From the NCBI GenBank assembly GCA_021324035.1, contig JAJPJU010000130.1:1-12972 (forward strand): a DNA stretch of 12,972 nt, in the 5' to 3' direction. Shown one piece after another: positions 6,350 through 12,972 of this stretch (position 1 is its first letter; the number at the start of each line of letters is the position of its first letter). The position numbers and the translations under genes are program-made. Origin of the DNA: Spartobacteria bacterium (GTDB taxonomy: Bacteria; Verrucomicrobiota; Verrucomicrobiia; Chthoniobacterales; UBA10450). The notes under the pieces are model-generated. The model had not been told where the DNA came from. It did not search any database and saw only the letters and a program-made list of their open reading frames with translations.

Positions 6350-6370
6350 GCGAGTCGCAAGTCGCGAGTC
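6350..6370. repeat. 7-bp tandem repeat x3 upstream of the lipoprotein gene
   Basis: GCGAGTC, GCAAGTC and GCGAGTC follow one another at 7-bp steps, 15 bp upstream of the lipoprotein ATG. The array has the character of the 8-bp arrays beside dnaE2. No role can be read from it. Confidence 0.6.
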
Positions 6371-6410
6371 GAGCCAAGGCTTTAATCCGACCGCGATTCT
6401 CGAACAATTG

Positions 6411-9239
6411 CTAAGCTCCTCTGCGGATTGGCGTCGGGGTTGGGGTAGGTGTTGGACTTTGACCAACGGTCGCGGTTGGAGTCGGTGTCGGGCTCGGAGC
6501 GATAGTCGGAGTTGGACTCGGAGCCATTGTCGGGGTCGGGCTCGGAACGGCAGTTGGAGTGGGTGTTGGGGTTGGACTTTGACCAACGGTCGCGGTTGGA
6601 GTCGGCGTTGGGGTCTGGCCACAACCGCCTCTACCGCAAGGTGTCGGAGTGGGTGTAGGACTCGGAGCAATAGTTGGAGTTGGTGTAGGCGTGGGGGTCG
6701 GCGTCGGCGTGGGAGTAGGTGTCGGCGTTGGCGTCGGTGTCGGTGTAGGTGTAGGTGTAGGTGTGGGTGTCGGCGTTGGCGTTGGCGTTGGCGTCGCACT
6801 TCCCGTCGGGGTAGGAGTCGGGGTTGGCGTTGAGGACGCTGCACCGTAAACACTTAGGATTGGTCCAGCTGGGACCACTAACAATCCATCACCCGCTCCA
6901 AGTCCTGTCGTGGGAACGGGACCTCCTTCGCCCCCGTTCGGAATTGCAGAGCCGACCTGCGTACTCCACACCTGATTACCCTGAGTATCCAAAGCGTAGA
7001 GAAAACCGTTGTAGCTTCCTACATAAATGTATTGATTCACAATCAGGGGTGCTGAGTCAATGCGGCCATCCCCGGTGAAGGTCCACAGAACTTGCTGAGT
7101 ATCGATGTCTGCAACGCTTAATATATTGTTGTGGACATAAACTCCGAGATTACCGGTGAAGGCCGGAGCAACATCGGCATTGAAGCCAAGCCCTAGATTC
7201 GTCCCGGTGGCAGCATCCAAAGTGATCCCGTTAGTTGGGAAACCGGAAGCATCACGGACAAATACTCTTCCACTATGAACGACAGGTGTCGCTCCTCCGC
7301 CGCCTTCGCAGGGTCCGGAATAATGCCATTGCTGGTGACCATTGGTTATCGAAAACGAATAGGTCTGCGGACAGGCATAGGAAACAAAAACCGATCCATT
7401 TGCAACAGCAGGAGAACTACTATCTCCGTTCTCCACACTTGCAGTCCACAGCACATTCCCATTGCTCTCATCGATCGCGTACAAAGTTCCACCACTTCCG
7501 GCCCCACCAACAAAGATAACTCCATTCACGGCTGTTGGGGGAGAAGTAAATGAATATTGGTAGGGGATTTTAACGCTCCAACCTGGTATTCCTGTAAGTG
7601 CATCAAAGCTCTGCAGCAGGCCGTCATAGTTTACGACAAACACTTTGCCTGAGTCATAAGCGGCAGCCACGAACGGGAACGAACTGGAAATAGAAGCGGA
7701 CCATATTTTTTGGCCCGTGGTTTCATTGAACGTCACAACTGCCCTGCCGGAATTTCCTTCAGCAGTGACAATAATCAGTCCATTCGCAATCAATGGATAT
7801 GAAGTCCACGAATAACCATCCGAAGTGAAATCATATTGCCATTTCAAAGTGAGCGGCGGCACTAGAGGGCTCGATGCATCATTTCCATCGTGCAGAATAT
7901 TATTCTGGAACGTTACCGACAAATCCGGTCCGGGCGAAAGACTTGGCGTAGCCGAAGGAGTGGGTGATGGGGTCGGCGTCGGAGCCGGGCCGGAATTGGA
8001 ATAAACGGCGAGAACCGGTCCTGCCGGAACGACGAGCACACCGTCACCGGCTCCGAAACCCGTGGTCAAAACGGCATTCTGCTCATCCGGCGTAGGAATC
8101 GCCGCACCGACCTGCGTGCTCCAAAGCTGATGACCTTGAAGATCGACGGCATAGAAAAGACCTGAGTTGCTGCCGATGTAGATAGTCTGATTCACGATTA
8201 AAGGAGCGGAATTCAGCTGCCCATCGCCAGCAAAGCTCCACAGGACCTGTCCGCTCGAAATATCGACCCCACGAAGAGTTCCGCTCTGCAAATAGACGCC
8301 AACGTTCCCCGCAAATGCCGGCGGTCGATCCGAATTGAAGCCACCGAGATTCAAGCCCGAAGCGGCATCAAGGATCAGGCCATTTGTGGCGCCGCCGAAT
8401 ACATCCCGGACGTAGACTTTCCCGGAGTGGTAGACAGGTGTCTTACCGCCGCCACCTTCGCAACCACCCGAATAATGCCACTGAAGTTGGCCTGTACTCG
8501 GTGCAAATGCATACGCTTGCGGACAAGCATAAGATACGAACACAGATGTAGAGGTAACAGCCGGTGAGCTATGATCACCGTTTTGCACGCTTGCGGTCCA
8601 GAGCACGGTTCCGTTGATCTGACTAACTGCATACAACGTTCCGCCGGTTCCAGCGCCACCGACAAAAACAATACCGTTGAGTGCGGTTGGAGGAGATGTG
8701 AAAGCGTATTGGCCTGGTAGTTGCGTACTCCAGAGATGGTTTCCAGTCGCCGCATCGAACGCCTGCATTACTCCGTCATAGTTCACAACAAAGGCTTTGC
8801 CCGAATCATAGGCGATGGCAGCAGAGCCGTACGTCCCCGTGATAGGATCAGACCAGATTTGCTGGCCTGTGTTTTCATCAAAAGCCACCAGCGAAGTGCC
8901 AGAGTACGATGCTTGCGCAACAATAATCAAACCTTGGGCGATCAGCGGATATGACATCGCGGTAACACCGAAAGGCGCGAAATCGCGTTTCCACTTCAGC
9001 GTCAACGGAGCGACTAACGGACTAGACGAATCGTTCCCATCGTGAACGGCATTATTCTGCCACGTTACCGATCGGTCAGTTGAGGTTGGCGTGGCTGTCG
9101 GCGTTGGACTTGGAGAAGGTGTGGGTGTGCCGCGAACGAAAACCTGCGCGTGAGAAGTCGATAAAACGAAAACTGCGACAATAACGGAGAGACACCAGAT
9201 CGACCGAAAGAACAAACGTTTGAAAAGATAGCGTCTCAT
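6411..9239 (-). CDS. Secreted tandem PQQ-type beta-propeller protein with Pro-Thr tail
   Basis: The 942-residue protein starts at ATG 9239, because MRRYLFKR, a long hydrophobic run and SHA|Q give a clear signal peptide; the longer frame begins at TTG 9281. Two copies of a propeller of about 360 residues follow (about 57-414 and 441-800). Each opens with SVT[WF]QNN..HDGND and has repeated [VQ][LIW]W[ST] and Y[AS][VIL]D blades typical of PQQ-like quinoprotein propellers, such as LYAVDLQG.QLWSTQVG. Matching cysteines occur in YACPQ and CEGGGG. No cofactor residues can be assigned, so an enzyme role is not claimed; a binding or scaffold role is possible. A Pro-Thr tract joins the propellers, and a 140-residue Pro-Thr tail with one CGRGGCG island ends in RRGA. 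A TTGACA promoter lies 80-109 bp upstream. Confidence 0.85.
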   Translation of the reverse strand: MRRYLFKRLFFRSIWCLSVIVAVFVLSTSHAQVFVRGTPTPSPSPTPTATPTSTDRSVTWQNNAVHDGNDSSSPLVAPLTLKWKRDFAPFGVTAMSYPLIAQGLIIVAQASYSGTSLVAFDENTGQQIWSDPITGTYGSAAIAYDSGKAFVVNYDGVMQAFDAATGNHLWSTQLPGQYAFTSPPTALNGIVFVGGAGTGGTLYAVSQINGTVLWTASVQNGDHSSPAVTSTSVFVSYACPQAYAFAPSTGQLQWHYSGGCEGGGGKTPVYHSGKVYVRDVFGGATNGLILDAASGLNLGGFNSDRPPAFAGNVGVYLQSGTLRGVDISSGQVLWSFAGDGQLNSAPLIVNQTIYIGSNSGLFYAVDLQGHQLWSTQVGAAIPTPDEQNAVLTTGFGAGDGVLVVPAGPVLAVYSNSGPAPTPTPSPTPSATPSLSPGPDLSVTFQNNILHDGNDASSPLVPPLTLKWQYDFTSDGYSWTSYPLIANGLIIVTAEGNSGRAVVTFNETTGQKIWSASISSSFPFVAAAYDSGKVFVVNYDGLLQSFDALTGIPGWSVKIPYQYSFTSPPTAVNGVIFVGGAGSGGTLYAIDESNGNVLWTASVENGDSSSPAVANGSVFVSYACPQTYSFSITNGHQQWHYSGPCEGGGGATPVVHSGRVFVRDASGFPTNGITLDAATGTNLGLGFNADVAPAFTGNLGVYVHNNILSVADIDTQQVLWTFTGDGRIDSAPLIVNQYIYVGSYNGFLYALDTQGNQVWSTQVGSAIPNGGEGGPVPTTGLGAGDGLLVVPAGPILSVYGAASSTPTPTPTPTGSATPTPTPTPTPTPTPTPTPTPTPTPTPTPTPTPTPTPTPTPTIAPSPTPTPTPCGRGGCGQTPTPTPTATVGQSPTPTPTPTAVPSPTPTMAPSPTPTIAPSPTPTPTATVGQSPTPTPTPTPIRRGA
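6414..6836 (-). repeat. Pro-Thr coding repeat tract, C-terminus of the propeller protein
   Basis: A 6-bp unit coding Thr-Pro is repeated over about 420 bp, with an uninterrupted run of roughly twenty units (about 6670-6800) and variants such as IAPSPTP, AVPSP and VGQSP. The third codon positions differ freely between units while the peptide stays constant. This points to selection on the peptide more than to fresh slippage. The single CGRGGCG island is at 6618-6638. The tail probably forms an extended, rigid cell-wall or surface spacer. Confidence 0.85.
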
Positions 9240-9318
9240 AGCAACACGCCCACACCACGTGTCGCCTCGAGAAAATTCCAAGAAAATGAACCCCCGGGGA
9301 GGAACTCCATCGGTCGAA

Positions 9319-9348
9319 GTTGTATCTCGTCGATGAACTTTCTGTCAA
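9319..9348 (-). promoter_or_regulatory. Putative sigma70 promoter of the beta-propeller gene
   Basis: On the minus strand, a perfect TTGACA (9348-9343) is followed 18 bp later by TACAAC (9324-9319), a fair -10. The start of transcription would be near 9311, giving a leader of about 70 bases before ATG 9239. The 206-bp gap between the two secreted-protein genes (9240-9445) otherwise shows no gene and no clear terminator. Confidence 0.5.
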
Positions 9349-9445
9349 TAGAGTTTCGCCGTAGCTGTTAAGCCAGACGAAGTCCTACAACCCAAATGTC
9401 GAAGCAGTGGCGACCTAGAAGCTCAACGTCGCAAGACACTTAATG

Positions 9446-12289
9446 CTATTGCGTCGTCACGTCGTCGAACAGGGTGTAAGTCGCGTCGCCAACGTAATTA
9501 TCATCGTGGCTGACGAGAGTAAGAGTGTAACTGTGGCCCGCCGTAATGCTGGCTGAGTTTTGCACCCAGGTGCTGCTCGTCGCGCAAACTCTCGGTAAAA
9601 TCGTAGTCGTCGTGCCGGTGGTGTTGTCGCGCAACGTCGCGGTCGCCCAATCGTAGCGCACAGAGTCCGGACAAGTCATTTTGTACCAGAACGAAACCTG
9701 GGTGTTGCCTGAAGGCGCGATGAACGTTTGCGAGATGCTCGAATCGCCATTGGTCGGATTGGTGCTGCCGACCCGCGCCGCGTAGCTGCCGGTGTGACCG
9801 CCCGCGATGATCGAGGTCGTTCCCGCGGAAGTCCAACTGCTCAACGAGCCGGCCTCAAATCCGCCGTTCACAATTCCACCGCTCTGCGGGGCGCCGATGA
9901 CCACGTCATCGAACATCGTATAGGTGGCGTCGCCAACGTAGTTATCGTCGTGACTGAGAAGAGTCAGCGTGTAGCTGTGACTGGCAGTCAGGTTCGCGGA
10001 GATCTGCACCCAAGTGTTATTGGTCGCACAGACATTCGGCAAAATCGTCGTCGTAGTGCCGGTGGTGTTATCGCGCAACGTCGCAGCCGCCCAATCGTAA
10101 GTCACTGTGTCGGGACAAGTCATCTTGTACCAGAACGTGAGCTGACCGCCGGCTGCCGGCGCGGTAAACGTTTGCGAAATAGTCGAATCGCCGTTGGTCG
10201 GACTTGTGCTACCGACGCGCGCCGCATAAGTGCCGCTGTGGCCGCCGGCGACAACTGAAGCCGTTCCGGCAGAATTCGTCCAGCCGCTCAAAGTTCCGGT
10301 TTCGAATCCACCATTAACAATACCGGGCGTTGCAGTTGGGGTTGGGGTCGGTGTCGGAGTAGGCGTTGGTGTCGCCGAAGGAGTTGCTGTGGCCGTCGGT
10401 GTGGGGGTCGGTGTTGGAGTGGCGCTCGGGGCAATCGTCGGCGTCGGGCTCGGAACGATGATTGGAGTTGGGGTTGGCGTGGGAGTGGGAGTAGGACTCG
10501 GAGCAATGGTTGCTGTCGGAGTTGGTGTTGGGGTCGGGCTCGGGCCGCATCCACTTCTGCCGCACGGTGTTGGTGTGGGAGTCGGCGTTGGACTTGGATT
10601 TACAGTAGCCGTTGGAGTAGGCGTCGCAGAAGGATTCGGCGTTACTGTTGGGGTCGGGGTTGGAGTTGGCGTTCCACCACCGCAGCTTGCAAACTTAAAT
10701 GAGCCGATGCGCGTTCTCCAATTGAACGCGCCGTTGCTCGGAATGTATTCGTTGGTGTACCAAAATGTGCAGTCGTCTGAAGGATCGACGCTCATCGAAC
10801 TATAATCGCCCCAACGCGAAAGGCCCGAGCCGGACTGCGAACCTGCGCCGTTGATGATCGTTCCCTCGCCCTGGTCCATCACGCCGGACGCACTGGTAGA
10901 AAGTCGTCCTGTGTAATTGATTTGAGGATGGAGACTGCTGCTGGATGTGCTGTAACCGAGCGCCATGTTGCCAGCCTGGTCCATCGCAATGCTTCCCATC
11001 CATCGATAATTTGAATCCGGCGCATAGGTACCCTGTTGGAAAATCGTCGGCGTAGTGCTCGGCGTCCGGATTTCATACCAACGAACGCCGACGCTCGAGC
11101 CCGCGGTGACGGCGTGATTGGTGACCAACGATTCGTGATCGCCAAAGTTACGATAGGCGAGCCGGTACATGAGGCGATCCGACAACGAGTCCAGGGTCTG
11201 GGTTGTGCCGGACTGAGGAATACAGGTTCCGCTCGAGCCACACGCTTCCGAATAGGAAGCTACGCTCAAGGAAGTCGGTCCGGTGAATGTGGAATTCGAC
11301 GGTGTGTTCCAGTCGACATGAAATTTCCAGAACGCCAGCGTGCTGCTGGTCGCGCCGAGTCCGAGGACGTAATTCGGTGAACCGGCAGGTGGCAACGTTG
11401 CGCCGGTCAGATGCGCGGGCAAAAGGCCGCCATAAGTCGTGCTGGTGTTAAAACATTGCTGCGTCGCCGCCTGCCCCAGTAACATCTTGGACCGGTCATA
11501 CGCGCAAACGGTGGCGCCCGCAAAATTGTTCCCGCCATTCGAGAACATGTTGAACGTGATGTAATACGCGTCCGGCCAGACGCCCATCTTCGGGTAATCG
11601 GGAAAATTGGTGTAAGAGAATGAATACCGGTACCACGAGCCGGTCGGGTTTGCGGTTTGTGAAACCGCCACGCATTGCAAATACGGCGTCGTGCTTACGG
11701 AGAACTGCGAAATGATCCAGCGATCGGCCATTCGATCGTAAACCACAACCGGATCGCCGTCGTTGTTGGATTGGCAACCGCCGCCGAAACCGCTCCACAA
11801 GGTGTTGATCGGCACCGGACCGTAAACCAGCGCGCCGCTCTTATTATATATAGCGAAGTCGGTGTTAACGGTCTCGACGTAATGATTTGGGCCGACGTCG
11901 CCATTCGTGTCCGGCGGCGCAGAGTTTACCGAGAACCCGGCAACGCCGTCTCCGATTCCGTCGAAGTTGGTTGAAGTGGTTGGGGCGGAGGCCTGGCCAA
12001 TCTGCCGTTGGACAACGGGATCACTGGAGGCGGAACTTGCCGGTCGCGGCAATCGTTCGTGATCGTGAATCAAAAATCCCGGTTGCCGCGGGGCCGGCGG
12101 AATCGAAAAAAGCGGCGGCGAAAGGTCGTGATGGGTATCAAACTCCGACGGCGGAGACGTTTGCACGATCGACTGCGATTGGTCCGCGGCGGCAGCGCTC
12201 GGATCCGCGCTCAACCTGAAGCTGAATACCAGGGCAACGGCGGAGATGGCGAATAAGACGGTGGCTAGAGTGAGTTTACGATAAGACAT
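9446..12289 (-). CDS. Large secreted protein: conserved N-terminal domain, Pro-Thr linker, two lectin-like modules
   Basis: The 947-residue protein has an N-terminal signal segment (LATVLFAISAVALVFSF) and then a low-complexity stretch. A conserved domain (about 107-536) contains SAPPDTNGDVGPNHYVETVN, NDGDPVVVYDRMADRW, DYPKMGVWPDAYY, YRWMGSIAMDQAGNMALGYS and SRWGDYSSMSVDP. These recur in a family of exported bacterial proteins of unknown activity, probably a beta-propeller with sialidase-like shape, though no catalytic set is recognised. A Pro-Thr linker (540-655) carries a CGRSGCG island (576-582). Two jelly-roll-like modules follow (656-799 and 805-944), each opening GIVNGGFE and containing FWYKMTCPD, TLRDNTTGTTTTILP and SHDDNYVGDATYT. 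Such NGGFE modules commonly bind carbohydrate or act as C-terminal domains in secreted enzymes. Start ATG 12289 lacks a visible Shine-Dalgarno. Export is well supported; function is not. Confidence 0.8.
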   Translation of the reverse strand: MSYRKLTLATVLFAISAVALVFSFRLSADPSAAAADQSQSIVQTSPPSEFDTHHDLSPPLFSIPPAPRQPGFLIHDHERLPRPASSASSDPVVQRQIGQASAPTTSTNFDGIGDGVAGFSVNSAPPDTNGDVGPNHYVETVNTDFAIYNKSGALVYGPVPINTLWSGFGGGCQSNNDGDPVVVYDRMADRWIISQFSVSTTPYLQCVAVSQTANPTGSWYRYSFSYTNFPDYPKMGVWPDAYYITFNMFSNGGNNFAGATVCAYDRSKMLLGQAATQQCFNTSTTYGGLLPAHLTGATLPPAGSPNYVLGLGATSSTLAFWKFHVDWNTPSNSTFTGPTSLSVASYSEACGSSGTCIPQSGTTQTLDSLSDRLMYRLAYRNFGDHESLVTNHAVTAGSSVGVRWYEIRTPSTTPTIFQQGTYAPDSNYRWMGSIAMDQAGNMALGYSTSSSSLHPQINYTGRLSTSASGVMDQGEGTIINGAGSQSGSGLSRWGDYSSMSVDPSDDCTFWYTNEYIPSNGAFNWRTRIGSFKFASCGGGTPTPTPTPTVTPNPSATPTPTATVNPSPTPTPTPTPCGRSGCGPSPTPTPTPTATIAPSPTPTPTPTPTPIIVPSPTPTIAPSATPTPTPTPTATATPSATPTPTPTPTPTPTATPGIVNGGFETGTLSGWTNSAGTASVVAGGHSGTYAARVGSTSPTNGDSTISQTFTAPAAGGQLTFWYKMTCPDTVTYDWAAATLRDNTTGTTTTILPNVCATNNTWVQISANLTASHSYTLTLLSHDDNYVGDATYTMFDDVVIGAPQSGGIVNGGFEAGSLSSWTSAGTTSIIAGGHTGSYAARVGSTNPTNGDSSISQTFIAPSGNTQVSFWYKMTCPDSVRYDWATATLRDNTTGTTTTILPRVCATSSTWVQNSASITAGHSYTLTLVSHDDNYVGDATYTLFDDVTTQ
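9458..10324 (-). repeat. Tandem duplication of a ~140-residue lectin-like module
   Basis: Codons at 10324-9893 and 9877-9458 encode two copies of the same module, about three quarters identical at the protein level, joined by a short linker (APQSG). Blocks such as AARVGST.PTNGDS.ISQTF and the run through ILP are almost unchanged, while loop residues differ. This is an intragenic duplication that is not very recent. Confidence 0.85.
10325..10672 (-). repeat. Pro-Thr linker tract of the two-module secreted protein
   Basis: About 116 residues of Thr-Pro units with Ala, Ser, Ile and Val interruptions (VNPSP, TIAPSP, IIVPSP) and one CGRSGCG island (10544-10564). It links the N-terminal domain to the lectin-like modules and resembles the tail of the neighbouring propeller protein, including the cysteine island. 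Confidence 0.85.
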
Positions 12290-12471
12290 GATTTTAGAAT
12301 GGGGCGAGAATCAGCAGCGTTGACGCGATGAAACACCTCGAGAAGAAGCAAGTTTCGCGCGAGATTTTTAGAGGGATAACACGAAAATTCGAGGGTGTTT
12401 TAATGATGGGATCGCAACAAACGTCCGATCGACCGCGACTATTCAATAATTCAGAGAGAAATCAAATTACA

Positions 12472-12527
12472 CGGTGGAAATCGATTCGCGGATCCAGAAT
12501 TGACGCTGAATCAGACGATTTCCACCG
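12472..12527. repeat. 12-bp perfect inverted repeat spanning the 3' end of the helicase gene
   Basis: CGGTGGAAATCG (12472-12483) and CGATTTCCACCG (12516-12527) pair perfectly around a 32-base loop. One arm lies in the last helicase codons (Pro-Val-Glu-Ile-Val). On the minus-strand transcript the stem is followed by only a moderately U-rich stretch, so a terminator role is possible but weak. The rest of 12290-12510 shows no gene; it must hold the promoter of the downstream secreted-protein gene, but I cannot place one with confidence. Confidence 0.45.
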
Positions 12528-12972
12528 GACACTTGGGCAGAGCCTGCATGAAGGCGCGACCGTAAGGCTTGGTCACGATCCGATTATCGAGAATCACCAC
12601 GATCCCGCGATCGGTCGTTGTGCGAATCAAACGGCCGACGCCCTGTCGCAATTTCAGAATTGCTTCCGGCAATGAGTACTCGGTGAACGCGTCCCCGCCG
12701 CGGGCCTGAATCAATTCAAGTTTTGCTTCAATCAACGGAGTGTCCGGAACTGCGAACGGTAAACGGGTGATGATCACATTCGATAATGCCTCTCCAGGAA
12801 CATCGACACCGCTCCAAAAACTGTCGGTCCCGAAAAGTACGCTGCGCGGCGTTGATTTGAATTGTTCGAGAAGTTTCGTTCGCGGCGCCCCCCCACCCTG
12901 TATCAAAAAATTGAAATCTTTTTCGGTGAAGAATTTTTGCATTTCGCCGGCAACCTGTTGCATGTCGCGATA
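12511..12972 (-). CDS. dinG: DinG-family ATP-dependent DNA helicase, C-terminal part
   Basis: Only the last 153 residues are in the window; the frame runs off the right edge, so the methionine at 12963 is internal. It is an XPD/DinG-type superfamily 2 helicase, which unwinds DNA with ATP and helps clear damaged or structured DNA. Motif V is seen in VLFGTDSFWSGVDVPGEAL, and motif VI in LRQGVGRLIRTTTDRG with its paired arginines. VVILDNRIVTKPYGRAFMQALP closely follows the C-terminal end of E. coli DinG. Walker motifs and any iron-sulfur cysteines would lie outside the window, so DinG and YoaA-type members cannot be separated here. Its promoter is also unseen, so SOS control cannot be judged. 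Confidence 0.88.
   Translation of the reverse strand, partial: YRDMQQVAGEMQKFFTEKDFNFLIQGGGAPRTKLLEQFKSTPRSVLFGTDSFWSGVDVPGEALSNVIITRLPFAVPDTPLIEAKLELIQARGGDAFTEYSLPEAILKLRQGVGRLIRTTTDRGIVVILDNRIVTKPYGRAFMQALPKCPVEIV

Noticed and set aside
5884..6407. Missing N-terminal half of ImuB in another frame (frameshift)
   Set aside because: Only about 115 bp without a gene lie upstream before the unrelated lipoprotein gene, and no palm motifs appear in any frame.
6649..6849. Plus-strand frame encoding a pure Gly-Val repeat
   Set aside because: It is the antisense of the Thr-Pro codons of the propeller protein; any Thr-Pro tract gives Gly-Val on the other strand.
9239..9281. TTG at 9281 as start of the propeller protein
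   Set aside because: It would place 14 mostly polar residues before a good signal peptide; ATG 9239 fits export better.
9360..9445. Terminator after the large secreted-protein gene
   Set aside because: Only a 5-bp GCGAC/GTCGC stem is found and no U-tract; not enough for a call.
10230..10805. Plus-strand 191-residue Gly-Val-rich frame
   Set aside because: Antisense shadow of the Pro-Thr linker in the large secreted protein; no start context and no family similarity.

Overview
The window looks like a chromosome fragment from a Verrucomicrobiota bacterium, perhaps a soil lineage close to Chthoniobacterales. This is inferred from three things: a perfect 14-bp copy of the verrucomicrobial LexA operator (TGTTC-N4-GAACA) in front of an imuB-dnaE2 mutagenesis cassette, large secreted proteins with long Pro-Thr tracts, and many short palindromic and tandem repeats of the kind often seen in that phylum. 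No rRNA, tRNA, CRISPR array, transposase or phage gene is visible.

Layout. Bases 1-1311 (+) hold the 3' part of gnd (6-phosphogluconate dehydrogenase). A 56-bp palindromic element (1356-1411) separates it from the convergent gene dnaE2 (1413-4646, -), an error-prone PolIII-alpha polymerase. Upstream of dnaE2, in the same direction, is a shortened imuB (4807-5883, -). It keeps the thumb-like helix-hairpin-helix, the little-finger region, a beta-clamp motif and the C-terminal domain, but lacks the whole N-terminal pseudo-polymerase palm. A LexA box and a plausible promoter lie directly before it, and no imuA is present. Next come a small lipoprotein gene (6000-6335, -), a secreted protein with two PQQ-type beta-propellers and a Pro-Thr tail (6411-9239, -), a secreted protein with a Pro-Thr linker and two lectin-like C-terminal modules (9446-12289, -), and the C-terminal end of a DinG-family helicase (12511-12972, -).

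Function. The DNA-damage part is coherent: LexA derepression should turn on ImuB(C-terminal)-DnaE2 for translesion synthesis, with the clamp motif of ImuB linking the pair to the sliding clamp. DinG-type helicases also act in genome maintenance, but its promoter is outside the window. The two large secreted proteins share Pro-Thr tracts and a CGRxGCG island, so they look like related cell-surface or exported proteins. Their substrates cannot be read from the sequence.

Main novelty. Palindromic repeats lie in frame inside the mutagenesis genes: two copies of one family in dnaE2 (32 and 39 codons, same orientation and same frame) and a different element in imuB. The two dnaE2 copies differ by a compensatory base-pair change in an internal hairpin, and both sit in naturally variable loops of the protein. 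The start of the shortened ImuB also appears to be encoded by repeat-derived DNA lying right behind the LexA operator. This suggests a repeat-associated rearrangement that removed imuA and the ImuB palm while keeping SOS control.
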